DNA from: Cryobacterium psychrophilum
GTDB taxonomy: Bacteria; Actinomycetota; Actinomycetes; Actinomycetales; Microbacteriaceae
Length of the DNA: 64,000 bases
Direction of reading: 5' to 3'
NCBI RefSeq assembly: GCF_004365915.1
Contig: NZ_SODI01000001.1
Location: forward strand, 1,984,001-2,048,000
Shown here: one piece after another, positions 46,687-55,778 of the stretch
Position numbering within the stretch: position 1 is the first letter of the stretch
Layout of the letters: each line of letters opens with the position of its first letter
Program-made: the position numbers and the translations under genes
The notes under the pieces: model-generated
What the model was told of the DNA's origin: nothing
The model's input: only the letters and a program-made list of their open reading frames with translations
The model's database searches: none

Positions 46687-47214
46687 TCAGTCCTCGCGGG
46701 AGCTGCCCGGCTCGGCGTCCTCGTCGGAAACCCACAGCTCGTCATCGGCGCGGAACGTCTGCCACACGGCGTACGCGACTCCGGCTGCGGCCGCGATGGC
46801 CAACCCGATTGCCACGTAGGTTGCTGCCCCCGTGCTCTTCTGCTCCACCACGACGGGCTTCTGCAGGTGAATACGGCTCAGCGCGGCTCGTACGCGGGCG
46901 TCGCGGGCGACATCTCCGACGGACATGACCGTGCCGATTGCGGTGCCAATTCCCGGAAGTACGTCGTGCATAACGGCACGTCGAACATCCTGGGCCAGGC
47001 TCTGCGTGGCATCCACGCGGGGACGCACGTAGTGGTCGTAACTTTCACGTACGCGCGGAACGACTTCTTCTCGAGTGAGTACACCGGCCTGGTGGCCGGC
47101 CTCTCGTGCGACGGCGTTGGCGCGTTCCAAGACTTCTGCCTGGTGGCTCCATAGTTCGTCTGCGCTTTTGCGCAGCCGAATGAGTTCCTTGCGGCGCTTG
47201 CGTGACAGGCTCAT
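46687..47214 (-). CDS. DLW-motif small membrane protein
   Basis: 175 residues from ATG 47214 with GGAGGG at good spacing. The N-terminal half is basic and helical (RKRRKELIRLRKSADELW, VRESYDHYVRPRVDATQ). One membrane helix (YVAIGLAIAAAAGVAYAVW) is followed by an acidic tail with DDELWVSDED. The helix plus the D-LW tail resembles the DLW-39 family that follows the gyrA tRNAs in Actinobacteria, but with a long N-terminal extension. Function unknown. Confidence 0.65.
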   Translation of the reverse strand: MSLSRKRRKELIRLRKSADELWSHQAEVLERANAVAREAGHQAGVLTREEVVPRVRESYDHYVRPRVDATQSLAQDVRRAVMHDVLPGIGTAIGTVMSVGDVARDARVRAALSRIHLQKPVVVEQKSTGAATYVAIGLAIAAAAGVAYAVWQTFRADDELWVSDEDAEPGSSRED

Positions 47215-47325
47215 CTGGACCCTCCATTGTTGTAGTACGGCGAATATGTCCATCTTGCCACTGAATCGACTGGGAGCGGTCTGGGTATCCGAATCCGTCA
47301 ATACGGCTGTGCAAGAATTGCCATC

Positions 47326-47865
47326 ATGTCTAAGCACACGGCTGTCGCCACCCTAAACACCACCCTCGGACCGATCAAGGTCAACCTGTTCGGTAACCAC
47401 TCGCCGAAAACCGTGAAGAACTTCGTGGGTCTCGCGACCGGCGAGATCGAGTGGAAGCACCCCGCAACGGGCGTGAAGTCCACTACGCCGCTCTACGACG
47501 GCACCATCTTCCACCGCATCATCAAGGACTTCATGATCCAGGCCGGCGACCCGCTGGGCCAGGGCACCGGCGGACCCGGCTACCAGTTCGACGACGAGAT
47601 CAGCCCCGACCTCGACTTCACGCAGCCGTATGTGTTGGCCATGGCCAACGCCGGCATCCAGGGCGGCCATGGAACCAATGGCTCGCAGTTCTTCATCACC
47701 GTGGTCCCCACCACGTGGCTGCAGGGCAAGCACACCATCTTCGGTGCTGTTGAAGACGAGGCCTCACGGGCCATCGTCGCGAAGCTCGCGACCGTCGCAA
47801 CGGATGGCCGTGACCGTCCTCTCGAAGACGTTGTCATCGAGAGCGTCACCGTCGAGTCCGTCTAA
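47326..47865 (+). CDS. ppiA: Peptidyl-prolyl cis-trans isomerase (cyclophilin)
   Basis: 179 residues, single cytoplasmic cyclophilin domain. Active-site motifs FHRIIKDFMIQAGDP, GTNGSQFFIT and TWLQGKHTIFG are intact. There is no signal peptide. It speeds proline isomerisation in protein folding. Conserved between the tRNA pair and the rhomboid gene in Actinobacteria. Confidence 0.95.
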   Translation: MSKHTAVATLNTTLGPIKVNLFGNHSPKTVKNFVGLATGEIEWKHPATGVKSTTPLYDGTIFHRIIKDFMIQAGDPLGQGTGGPGYQFDDEISPDLDFTQPYVLAMANAGIQGGHGTNGSQFFITVVPTTWLQGKHTIFGAVEDEASRAIVAKLATVATDGRDRPLEDVVIESVTVESV

Positions 47866-47885
47866 GCACGAGCAATTCCGCACAG

Positions 47886-48728
47886 ATGAGCGATCTGCCT
47901 GCCTCGGCGGCGAATTTTTGTTACCGCCACCCGGGGCGGCAGAGCCTTATCCTGTGCCAGCGTTGCGGGCGAACGATCTGCCCGGAGTGCCAAACGCAGG
48001 CCGCCGTCGGTGTGGTCTGCCCAGAGTGCATGAAAGAGCAGCGTAAGAACGCACCCCGCACCAAACCGGCCCTGCTCACGCGTCTCACCGGTGAGGGCAG
48101 GCCCACCGTGACCTCGGCGCTCATTGCCGTTACGGCATTCATTTTTGTGCTGCAGTGGGTTCCCGGTCTGGGCATTTACCAGCACTTCGCGTATATGCCG
48201 ACCCTGACCGTGATTGAGCCCTGGCGCATGATCACGAGCGTTTTCCTGCATTCCCAGGGCTTCATCTTCCACATCCTGCTCAACATGTACATTCTGTGGA
48301 TCTTCGGGCAGCTGCTCGAGAGACTGCTCGGCCGTGGCCGATTCCTCGCCCTGTACCTCGTCAGCGGATTTGCCGGCTCCGTCGGTGTTCTCGTCCTGTC
48401 GGCCTCCAACACGGTCGTTGTGGGCGCCTCCGGTGCAATCTTCGGGCTTATGGGCGCCTTCCTGGTGATCCAGCGGCGCCTTGGCGGTAACTCGACCCAG
48501 CTACTGGTGCTGCTCGGCATCAACTTCGTGATCGGCTTCATCCCCGGCCTCAACATTGCCTGGCAGGCGCACCTCGGCGGACTCCTCGCGGGAGCCGCGA
48601 TGGGACTCATCTTCATGCAAACCCGCCGCTTCAAGCACCTGGGCGTGCAGGTGGCCCTGATTGCGGGTCTCACGGTTCTTCTCGCGGTAGTGGCCGGCGT
48701 GAAGGTGTTCAGCTACCTCAACGGTTAG
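47886..48728 (+). CDS. Rhomboid-family intramembrane serine protease with zinc finger
   Basis: 280 residues. The N-terminal ~50 residues carry a B-box-like zinc finger (CYRHPGR, CQRCGRTICPEC, CPECMKEQ). Then six to seven membrane helices with the catalytic Ser in VVGASGAIFG and His in WQAHLGGLLAG, and HILLNMYILW in the second helix. It cleaves membrane substrates; targets unknown. It starts 20 bp after ppiA. Confidence 0.92.
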   Translation: MSDLPASAANFCYRHPGRQSLILCQRCGRTICPECQTQAAVGVVCPECMKEQRKNAPRTKPALLTRLTGEGRPTVTSALIAVTAFIFVLQWVPGLGIYQHFAYMPTLTVIEPWRMITSVFLHSQGFIFHILLNMYILWIFGQLLERLLGRGRFLALYLVSGFAGSVGVLVLSASNTVVVGASGAIFGLMGAFLVIQRRLGGNSTQLLVLLGINFVIGFIPGLNIAWQAHLGGLLAGAAMGLIFMQTRRFKHLGVQVALIAGLTVLLAVVAGVKVFSYLNG

Positions 48729-48748
48729 CCGCTCACCCGACCGCCCAG

Positions 48749-48768
48749 TTATCCACAGGTTATCCACA
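48749..48768. promoter_or_regulatory. Two tandem perfect DnaA boxes
   Basis: TTATCCACA at 48749-48757 and again at 48760-48768, the same orientation, 11 bp apart (one helical turn), between the convergent rhomboid and crgA genes. This is a strong DnaA-binding site more than 10 kb from oriC. Confidence 0.8.
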
Positions 48769-48835
48769 ATGGGGATAATTACATGGTTGTCATTAGCTGT
48801 TCATGTTCCCGTAGGACAAGGGGCAGAATAGGGGA

Positions 48836-49081
48836 CTAGCGCCAGCGCGTCGTCATGAGGAAGCCGATGAAGGCGATGCCGAACCCGACCATGATGTTCC
48901 ATGAGCCGAGGGCCGCGACAGGAAGCTGACTCTGGCTCACGTAGAAAACAATGATCCAGGCGAGGCCGATCAGCATGAAGCCGAACATGACTGGTTTGAA
49001 CCAGACAGGGTTAGGGGCTTCCTCGCCGGAGCGGGCAACCTCGGTACGGGCGGGCTTGGTGCGGGGATTCGTTCGTGCCAT
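48836..49081 (-). CDS. crgA: Cell division protein CrgA
   Basis: 81 residues from ATG 49081. A basic N-terminus and two membrane helices (about 28-48 and 58-76), ending GFLMTTRWR, as in CrgA. In Mycobacterium and Streptomyces CrgA links FtsZ, FtsI and other septal proteins. Divergent from the sortase gene. Confidence 0.92.
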   Translation of the reverse strand: MARTNPRTKPARTEVARSGEEAPNPVWFKPVMFGFMLIGLAWIIVFYVSQSQLPVAALGSWNIMVGFGIAFIGFLMTTRWR

Positions 49082-49199
49082 AGATGCGATCTTACCGTCA
49101 TCACGTGTGATGGGCTCCGGGACCCGCTCGGGCTGGCCGTTCCGTGCGTGTGCGGAGGGCAACGAAAACTCCGCGGGGCAACTTGAATAGACTTGGAGT

Positions 49200-50018
49200 G
49201 TGACCTCCATCGAACCCGACGCCCAGCCCACTCGCGGGCGCCGGGCGCGCCCCAGGGGACGCCACGGCGTGCGTCGCAGCGTGAGGGTCTTCGGCGTCAT
49301 CGGGGAGCTGCTGATCACTGGTGGTGTTCTCGTGATGCTGTTCATCGGTTGGCAGCTCTGGTGGAACGACATGATCGTGGCCCGCGAGCAGTCCAGAGCC
49401 GCCGCGGCGATCAGCACGGGCTGGATTGACGAGGCTCGCCAGCACAGTGAGCAGGATGCCGCGCCGGCCGCGCCAGGCGAACCCGGCTACGGTAACCCGG
49501 TTGTGGCGACCGCCCCTGGCAATGCGCAGCCCTTCGCCGTGCTCTACGTTCCCCGCTTCGGGGCGGACTATCACCGCACCGTCGCTGAAGGTACCGGCCG
49601 TAACGTGCTCAACAGCACCACCCTTGGAATTGGACACTATCCGGACACGCAGATGCCCGGCGAGGTGGGAAACTTCGCTGTGGCCGCGCACCGCAGCGCG
49701 TACGGCGGAGGCATGCACCTGATTAATGAGCTGCAGCTCAACGATGCGATCTATGTTCAGACCGCAGACGGCTACTACACCTATCGATTCCGTGACATGG
49801 AATACGTGGCGCCGTCCAGGATCGAGGTGCTCTCCCCGGTGCCCAACGCCCCCGGTGTGGCTCCCCTTGACCGAATCATCACCCTCACGAGCTGCAACCC
49901 GCTGTACTCCACCGCCGAGCGCATCATTGCGTACGGCGTTCTCGAATCGTGGAAGCCGATATCCGCTGGGGCGCCCGCCGAGCTCGCGCCCATCATCGCC
50001 GCCCAGGCGCAGGGCTAG
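49200..50018 (+). CDS. Class E sortase
   Basis: 272 residues from GTG 49200. A basic cytoplasmic tail is followed by one membrane helix (GELLITGGVLVMLFIGWQLWW), then the sortase barrel with catalytic His in VAAHRSAYGG, Cys in LTSCNP (near 222) and Arg after it in ERIIAYG. Class E enzymes anchor surface proteins with an LAXTG-type signal. No substrate with that motif is seen nearby, so it is probably housekeeping. Confidence 0.9.
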   Translation: MTSIEPDAQPTRGRRARPRGRHGVRRSVRVFGVIGELLITGGVLVMLFIGWQLWWNDMIVAREQSRAAAAISTGWIDEARQHSEQDAAPAAPGEPGYGNPVVATAPGNAQPFAVLYVPRFGADYHRTVAEGTGRNVLNSTTLGIGHYPDTQMPGEVGNFAVAAHRSAYGGGMHLINELQLNDAIYVQTADGYYTYRFRDMEYVAPSRIEVLSPVPNAPGVAPLDRIITLTSCNPLYSTAERIIAYGVLESWKPISAGAPAELAPIIAAQAQG

Positions 50019-50027
50019 GAGGCTCTC

Positions 50028-50189
50028 ATGTACGCAGCACTCTGGCGCATTCTTCCCGGACCGGTGTGGGCTCGCCTGCTCCTGGTTCTGCTTCTTCTCG
50101 CGGCGGTGCTCTTCGCACTCTCAACGTGGGTTTTTCCCTACATCGACCAATTCGTCACCAATCAGGAAGCGACGGTGGGCGGTCCATGA
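50028..50189 (+). CDS. 53-residue single-pass membrane protein
   Basis: ATG 50028 with TAGGAGG just upstream. It runs MYAALWRILPGPVWARLLLV, a strong hydrophobic helix (about 16-38), then VFPYIDQFVTNQE. The stop overlaps the pabA/trpG start by ATGA. Similar tiny membrane proteins are found between the sortase and pabA in other Actinobacteria. Function unknown. Confidence 0.75.
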   Translation: MYAALWRILPGPVWARLLLVLLLLAAVLFALSTWVFPYIDQFVTNQEATVGGP

Positions 50190-50824
50190 CCCGCATCCTT
50201 GTAATCGACAACTACGACAGCTTTGTATACACGCTCAACGGTTACCTGATGGAGCTCGGGGCCGAGACGGTGGTCATGCGTAATGACGCCTTTGCCGCGA
50301 GTGAGGCGGCGGAGCAGCTGGCTGGGTATGACGGCGTACTGCTGTCCCCCGGGCCGGGCAAGCCAGCGGATGCCGGCGTGTCAGTTGCCATGGTGGGCGC
50401 GGCGCTCGAGTCCGGCATACCGCTCTTCGGTGTTTGCCTGGGCCACCAGGCGATCGCCGAGGCCTTCGGGGCCACGGTTACGAACGCCGAGGAACTCATG
50501 CACGGCAAGACGAGCCTCATCACCCACGACGGTAGCGACTTCTACGACGGCGTGCCCCAGCCGTTCACGGCCACGCGGTATCACTCCCTGGCGGTCGTGG
50601 ATTCAACGGTCCCGCGTGAGCTCATCGTGTCGTCACGAACCCAGGGCGGCGTGATTATGGGCCTGCGGCACGAGTCCGCGCCCATCCTGGGTGTGCAGTT
50701 CCACCCCGAATCGGTGTTGACGGAGGGTGGCTACCGTATGGTCGGCAACTGGCTGGCCCTCGCCGGCCTGCCGGAAGCGAGGGAGACCGCCAAGGACCTC
50801 CACCCGCTGCTGCGCCTCGGCTGA
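50186..50824 (+). CDS. Glutamine amidotransferase, anthranilate/para-aminobenzoate synthase component II
   Basis: 212 residues from ATG 50186, overlapping the small gene by 4 bp; longer frames upstream fall inside the sortase. Class I amidotransferase triad: Cys in FGVCLGHQAIAE (near 80), His and Glu in VQFHPES (near 172). N-terminal IDNYDSFVYTLNGYL is typical of TrpG/PabA. In Actinobacteria the copy next to pknB is usually called PabA or TrpG; the synthase partner is not in this window. Confidence 0.92.
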   Translation: MTRILVIDNYDSFVYTLNGYLMELGAETVVMRNDAFAASEAAEQLAGYDGVLLSPGPGKPADAGVSVAMVGAALESGIPLFGVCLGHQAIAEAFGATVTNAEELMHGKTSLITHDGSDFYDGVPQPFTATRYHSLAVVDSTVPRELIVSSRTQGGVIMGLRHESAPILGVQFHPESVLTEGGYRMVGNWLALAGLPEARETAKDLHPLLRLG

Positions 50825-50855
50825 CCCCACGCGACTGGCGCCGCGCTGTCGGCCG

Positions 50856-52553
50856 CTAGCCGGCGCAGTACGTGAGCGTGATCTCTGAGTTCTGCGAAAC
50901 GTCACCCGGGGCGAGTGACTGATTCGTCACGGGGGAGCCGCGCTCTTGTTTGCAGTCGTAATCGGGGTTCGGCTTCGCGACCAATCGCAGGCTTTCGCCG
51001 GCCAGCAGGTCCGATGCCGCGCTGAGGGACTGGCCCGTCATGTCGTTGAGGGTGACGAGGCCGCTCGACACCACGTAGTTCACCGTCACCCCGGCTGTTT
51101 CGGCGCTCTCTGGCGCTGGGTCAGTGCTCATCACGACGTTCGCGGCCACCGTGGGGGAGTTCTCCCTGGTGACCGAACCGGAAACGAGACCTGCGGCCTC
51201 AATCGCGGCCTGAGCATCCGCTATCGACTGGTTGAGCACATTGGGTACGGTCACCGGAACAGCGCCCGTTGAAACGAACACCTTGATGACCTCGGTGGGC
51301 TGAACCACCGTTCCCGCGGGGGGAACGGTGCGAATAACCTCGCCGACGGGCACGGTGGCGCTGCTCTCCTCGGCCCTGGTCGCTGCGAGATCGAGATCCA
51401 ACAGGGTGTTCTGTGCCTGGTCGTAGGTCTGACTGGTCAGAGCCGGAATTCGGCGCGAATTGTCGGGGATGTCTGTGGAGGGCGTGAGGGTGTAGACCCA
51501 GAACATGACGGACACAACTATGACAACCACGGCCACGATGCCGGCCCAGACCCAGATGACCGGGGGACGCCTCTGGGTACGCACCATCGTCTGATCTTCG
51601 GTGAGCTGCTTGATGGCGAGCACGGAACCCGACTCAGGATTGGGCGCGGCGCCGAACAGACCGCCACCGGCCTCCTCGAAGGAACGACCGGTGGGAATGT
51701 GCCCCTGGCCGGCGGTCGACACGTCTGCCCGGAACTCGACCGCGCTCTGATAACGGGCGAAGCGGTCCTTGGCGAGAGCGTGCGCCACGACGTAGTCGAG
51801 GGCGGGAGAGACCTTCGGGTTGAGGGACGACGGCTTGACCGGCTCTTCGCTGACGTGCTGGTACGCCACCGCAACCGGGGTGTCCCCGCGGAACGGCGTG
51901 CGGCCGGTGAGCATCTCAAACAGCACAACGCCAGCGGAATAGAGGTCGGTGCGGGCGTCCACCGACTCACCCTTGGCCTGCTCGGGAGAGAAATAGGACG
52001 CGGTGCCGAGGATCGCGGTGGTCTGCGCCACCGTCGTCGAGGAATCTGAGATGGCCCTGGCGATTCCGAAGTCCATGACCTTGACCTGGCCGGACTTGGT
52101 GATCATGATGTTGCCCGGCTTGATGTCGCGGTGTACGACACCCGCTCGGTGCGAGTACTCGAGTGCCGTGAGAACACCGTCGATGATGCGCACGGCCTCC
52201 ACGGAATCAACCGGTCCCTCGCTGATGATGTCCTTGAGGAGGCGGCCGTCGACGTGCTCCATCACGATGAATGGAATCTGCGAAACCGAACCCCGCTCGT
52301 CGGTGACCGTTTCCTCACCGGCGTCGAAGACGCGCACAATCGTGGGGTGGGCCATGCGAGCGGCGGCCTGCGCCTCCTGACGGAAGCGGGTACGAAAGGC
52401 CGGATCGGCCGCCAGTGACGACTTGAGTAGCTTGATGGCGACCGTGCGACCCAGGCGGGAATCCGTGCCAATGTGCACGTCGGACATGCCACCGCGACCA
52501 AGGAGGGCACCCACGCGATAGCGACCAGCTAGTAAACGACCGTCATCACTCAA
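50856..52553 (-). CDS. pknB: Ser/Thr protein kinase PknB with PASTA domains
   Basis: 565 residues from TTG 52553 with GGGAG 8 nt upstream; an ATG at 52583 is in frame. Kinase domain 10-270: [36 protein letters not shown] and a Thr-rich activation loop (SSTTVAQTTAIL). One membrane helix (VWAGIVAVVVIVVSVMFWVY) near 345 and three extracellular PASTA repeats that sense muropeptides or lipid II. It ends convergent with pabA/trpG. Confidence 0.94.
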   Translation of the reverse strand: MSDDGRLLAGRYRVGALLGRGGMSDVHIGTDSRLGRTVAIKLLKSSLAADPAFRTRFRQEAQAAARMAHPTIVRVFDAGEETVTDERGSVSQIPFIVMEHVDGRLLKDIISEGPVDSVEAVRIIDGVLTALEYSHRAGVVHRDIKPGNIMITKSGQVKVMDFGIARAISDSSTTVAQTTAILGTASYFSPEQAKGESVDARTDLYSAGVVLFEMLTGRTPFRGDTPVAVAYQHVSEEPVKPSSLNPKVSPALDYVVAHALAKDRFARYQSAVEFRADVSTAGQGHIPTGRSFEEAGGGLFGAAPNPESGSVLAIKQLTEDQTMVRTQRRPPVIWVWAGIVAVVVIVVSVMFWVYTLTPSTDIPDNSRRIPALTSQTYDQAQNTLLDLDLAATRAEESSATVPVGEVIRTVPPAGTVVQPTEVIKVFVSTGAVPVTVPNVLNQSIADAQAAIEAAGLVSGSVTRENSPTVAANVVMSTDPAPESAETAGVTVNYVVSSGLVTLNDMTGQSLSAASDLLAGESLRLVAKPNPDYDCKQERGSPVTNQSLAPGDVSQNSEITLTYCAG

Positions 52554-52620
52554 TGCGTAAACTCCCGAGCTATATGGACACAACGATCATTATTTTACCG
52601 GGTATGAAGTTGCCTCGCGG

Positions 52621-54330
52621 CTATCCGCCGGTTGCGCCAGTCACAACGACGGTCGTTGCCGGTGAGGCATCGGACTCAACCTGGCCGCAGAAATACGTGT
52701 ACGAGACGTTGAACTGTGCCGCACCGGTGGCCGGACCGGACATGACCTTGGCGCTCGTGGCGTCGGCCGCTGTGGGATTCGCTCCGGTTACCGTTGCACC
52801 GCCGTCAACGATCACCCGGTAACCGCCCAGGGTCTGCCCGGTAGGGCAGCTCTGCGCGGCCCAGGAGACGGTCACCTCGGTGGCCGGCGCCACAGGGTTG
52901 GGCGCGGCTGTTGGTGCGCTTGAGGGCGTCGTTGGGGCTGCGGGCGCCGCATAGACCTTCACGAGGATCTCGGTGCCCGGCAGCACGGAACCGGTGGGGT
53001 TGACCGAGTACACGGTTCCCACGGCCTGCTCGGGTGACGTGGACGCATTGCCGTCCTGCACGTTCGCGACAAGCTCCATGCCATCGAGCTTCTGGCGGGC
53101 CTCTTCACTCGTGAGCCCCTCGAAGTCGGCAAGATTCACGTTGACCCTGGTGCTCGTGGGTGTGGCGCTGGGTGTTGGCGTGCTGGTTGGCGTGGGTGTT
53201 GGCGTGCTGGTTGGCGTGGGTGTCTCAGACGTTGGTGCTGGTGCCGGGGCGGCGTCGTTCTGGGTCACCAGCGCATAGACCGCTCCGGCCAAGACGAGAG
53301 CGAGAACCACGATCAGTGCGATGAGTGACCAGGACCACGGACTCTTCTTCTTCGTCGGGGAATCTGCCGCCACTGCGTCGGCGCGGGTGCCGGGCAGTGA
53401 AGCGGGAAGCATCGCCGTGGCCTGGTCGTTGCCGCCGGGAATCAGCATCGTGGCGGCGGTGACGGTGGCACCGCCGAGTACACCGGGAACCGCGACGGCT
53501 GCGGCAGCGACGTCCCCGCGACGCAGGGCGGAAGCGGCGCGGGCGAGGTGAGCGGCAGAGGCCGGACGCTCGGCCGGATTCTTGGACAGGCAGGCGAAGA
53601 CAAGGTTACGGATCGGCTCAGAAACGGTGGCCGGCAGGTCGGGCGCGGTCTCATTGATCTGCGCCATCGCGATGGCCACCTGCGACTCACCCGTGAACGG
53701 GCGTCGGCCGGCAAGTGACTCGTAGGCGACAATGCCAATGGAATAGATGTCGGTCGTGGGGGAGGCGGGATGACCACTGGCCTGTTCGGGCGAGAGATAC
53801 TGCACCGTTCCCATGACCTGGCCGGTCGCTGTGAGCGGTACCTGGTCGGCGATGCGGGCAATGCCGAAGTCGGTGATCTTGACGCGGCCCTCAGGCGTGA
53901 TGAGCAGGTTTCCCGGCTTGATGTCACGGTGAACGAGACCGGCTGCATGTGCGGCGTGCAGAGCGAGGGAGGTTTGCGCCACAAAGTCGAGCACCTTGTC
54001 GGCGGGCAGCACGTGCTCGCGCTCGAGGATGGTGGACAGGGCCTCACCGGGCACGAGCTCCATAACGAGGAAGGCGCTGCCGTCTTCTTCGCCATAGTCG
54101 AAGACGTTGGCGATTCCTTCGTGATTGACGAGAGCGGCGTGCCGGGCTTCGGCGCGGAAGCGCTCCAGGAACCCGGGGTCGCCAAGGTACTCGTCCTTCA
54201 AAATCTTGATGGCAACCGTCCGGCCGATGACCAGGTCGGTCGACTTCCAAACCTCGCCCATACCGCCGATGGCGATGCGGGACTGCAGCTCGTACCGACC
54301 ACCGAAGGTGAGCCCTGCTGTGGGTCTCAT
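52621..54330 (-). CDS. pknA: Ser/Thr protein kinase (PknA-like) with long extracellular tail
   Basis: 569 residues. Kinase domain 10-270 ([37 protein letters not shown]), one membrane helix near 335 ([20 protein letters not shown]). A Pro/Thr/Ser repeat linker, a PASTA-like domain ([19 protein letters not shown]) and a C-terminal fibronectin-III-like part with two Cys ([27 protein letters not shown]) follow. Mycobacterial PknA lacks such an ectodomain. It overlaps pbpA by ATGA. Confidence 0.88.
   Translation of the reverse strand: MRPTAGLTFGGRYELQSRIAIGGMGEVWKSTDLVIGRTVAIKILKDEYLGDPGFLERFRAEARHAALVNHEGIANVFDYGEEDGSAFLVMELVPGEALSTILEREHVLPADKVLDFVAQTSLALHAAHAAGLVHRDIKPGNLLITPEGRVKITDFGIARIADQVPLTATGQVMGTVQYLSPEQASGHPASPTTDIYSIGIVAYESLAGRRPFTGESQVAIAMAQINETAPDLPATVSEPIRNLVFACLSKNPAERPASAAHLARAASALRRGDVAAAAVAVPGVLGGATVTAATMLIPGGNDQATAMLPASLPGTRADAVAADSPTKKKSPWSWSLIALIVVLALVLAGAVYALVTQNDAAPAPAPTSETPTPTSTPTPTPTSTPTPSATPTSTRVNVNLADFEGLTSEEARQKLDGMELVANVQDGNASTSPEQAVGTVYSVNPTGSVLPGTEILVKVYAAPAAPTTPSSAPTAAPNPVAPATEVTVSWAAQSCPTGQTLGGYRVIVDGGATVTGANPTAADATSAKVMSGPATGAAQFNVSYTYFCGQVESDASPATTVVVTGATGG
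53171..53218. repeat. 24-bp tandem repeat in the kinase linker
   Basis: Two identical copies of a 24-bp unit (53171-53194, 53195-53218) plus a partial third, encoding PTPTSTPT on the minus strand. The unit is a multiple of three, so copy-number change would alter linker length without a frameshift. Confidence 0.85.
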
Positions 54331-55778
54331 TTGTTAAGCACCGCCCCTAGAACCTTTTGTGCGATCGGTGCGGCAAGAAGGTTGCCGAATCCTGTTTGAC
54401 CCATACCGCCACCATCCTCAATCAGAACGGTGATGGCATGCTTCGCGTCGTTCGCGGGGGCAAACCCGGTAAACCACAGTGTGTACGGCTCTGTCGAACC
54501 GTTCTCCGCAGTGCCCGTTTTTCCCGCCACTTTGACCCCGTCTATTCTTGCATTGCTCGCGGCGCCATCCTGGACGTTGTTGACCATCATCGCGGTGAGA
54601 CTTGCCGCCGTTTCGGTGCTCATCACGCGTCTGAGCACCTCGGGTTCGAAGCTCTGCAAGGGGCTGAGGTCAGGAGCCAGGATTTCTTCCACCATGTTTG
54701 GTTTCATGGCGACGCCCCCATTGGCGATGGCGGCCGATACCACGGCCATTTGCAGCGGCGTTGCGCGCACGTTGGTCTGTCCGAAGGAGGAGAGCGCGGT
54801 CTGCGCCTTGTCAAGAGTTTGCGGGTAGTTGCTCTTCGTGGCCCGGAGCGGCGTGCTGAACGTGTCGTTGAAGCCGAACTTCTCTGCGGTCTCGCGAATT
54901 GCCTCATCTCCGAGCTGCAAGCCAAGCTCGGCCATCGGGATGTTGCAGGAAAGACGCAGGGCGTTGGCGATGGTGACGGTGTCGCCCTCTCCGCATGTGC
55001 CACCACCGGAGTTGGTCACGATGGAACTCGACCCGGGCAGCTGGAACGTCCCGGGGTTGGGGAACGTGCTCTCCGCGGTGAACTTGCCCGACTCCAAAGC
55101 GGCGGTCACCACGACGAGCTTGAAGACGGATCCGGGAGGGTTCAGGCTGTTGATGGCCCGGTTGATGAGCGGGTTGCCGGCGTCGTTGAGCAGTTCCTGA
55201 TAGCTGTTGGTGACGTCCGCGTTGTTGTGCACACTGAGCAGGTTGGGGTCGAAACTCGGCTTGGATACCATCGCGAGGATTCGGCCGGTCTTCGGCTCAA
55301 GCATGACGACCGAACCAGTTTTGTCGCCCAGGGCATCCCAAGCCGCCTGCTGGGCAATGGGGTCGATCGTTGTCTCCACGGCCGCACCCTTCGGGTCTAC
55401 TCCGGTGACGAGGGCGCTGACCTTATCGAAGAACTGGGCGTTTGAGGTTCCGGTGAGTTCACCGTTGAGGGCGTGCTCGAGGCCGGTCGGGGCGCCATTG
55501 ATGGGGATGAACCCCGTAAGCGGCGCGTAGAGCGGTCCGTTGCTGTACGTGCGCAGGAATTTGAAGGCGTCGTCGACCGGGATCGACTGGGCGACGGGTT
55601 CGCCATTCACCAGAATGGCGCCGCGCTCCACGGAGTAGCTGTCGAGCAGCGTTCGCGTGTTGCGGGCATCCGCTGACAGATTGTCGGCTTGAAAGGCCTG
55701 CACAATCGACGTCGAGGAGAGCAGGGCGACGAACATGAGCAGCACGACGACGCTCACTCGCTTGAGTTCACGATTCAT
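54327..55778 (-). CDS. pbpA: Penicillin-binding protein (PbpA, class B transpeptidase)
   Basis: 483 residues. N-terminal membrane anchor ([16 protein letters not shown]), a dimerisation domain, and a transpeptidase domain with SxxK in NPPGSVFKL (near 215), SxN in LSCNIPMAE and KTGTAEN (near 420). It cross-links peptidoglycan and pairs with RodA, encoded just upstream. Starts and stops overlap neighbours by 1-4 bp. Confidence 0.94.
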   Translation of the reverse strand: MNRELKRVSVVVLLMFVALLSSTSIVQAFQADNLSADARNTRTLLDSYSVERGAILVNGEPVAQSIPVDDAFKFLRTYSNGPLYAPLTGFIPINGAPTGLEHALNGELTGTSNAQFFDKVSALVTGVDPKGAAVETTIDPIAQQAAWDALGDKTGSVVMLEPKTGRILAMVSKPSFDPNLLSVHNNADVTNSYQELLNDAGNPLINRAINSLNPPGSVFKLVVVTAALESGKFTAESTFPNPGTFQLPGSSSIVTNSGGGTCGEGDTVTIANALRLSCNIPMAELGLQLGDEAIRETAEKFGFNDTFSTPLRATKSNYPQTLDKAQTALSSFGQTNVRATPLQMAVVSAAIANGGVAMKPNMVEEILAPDLSPLQSFEPEVLRRVMSTETAASLTAMMVNNVQDGAASNARIDGVKVAGKTGTAENGSTEPYTLWFTGFAPANDAKHAITVLIEDGGGMGQTGFGNLLAAPIAQKVLGAVLNK

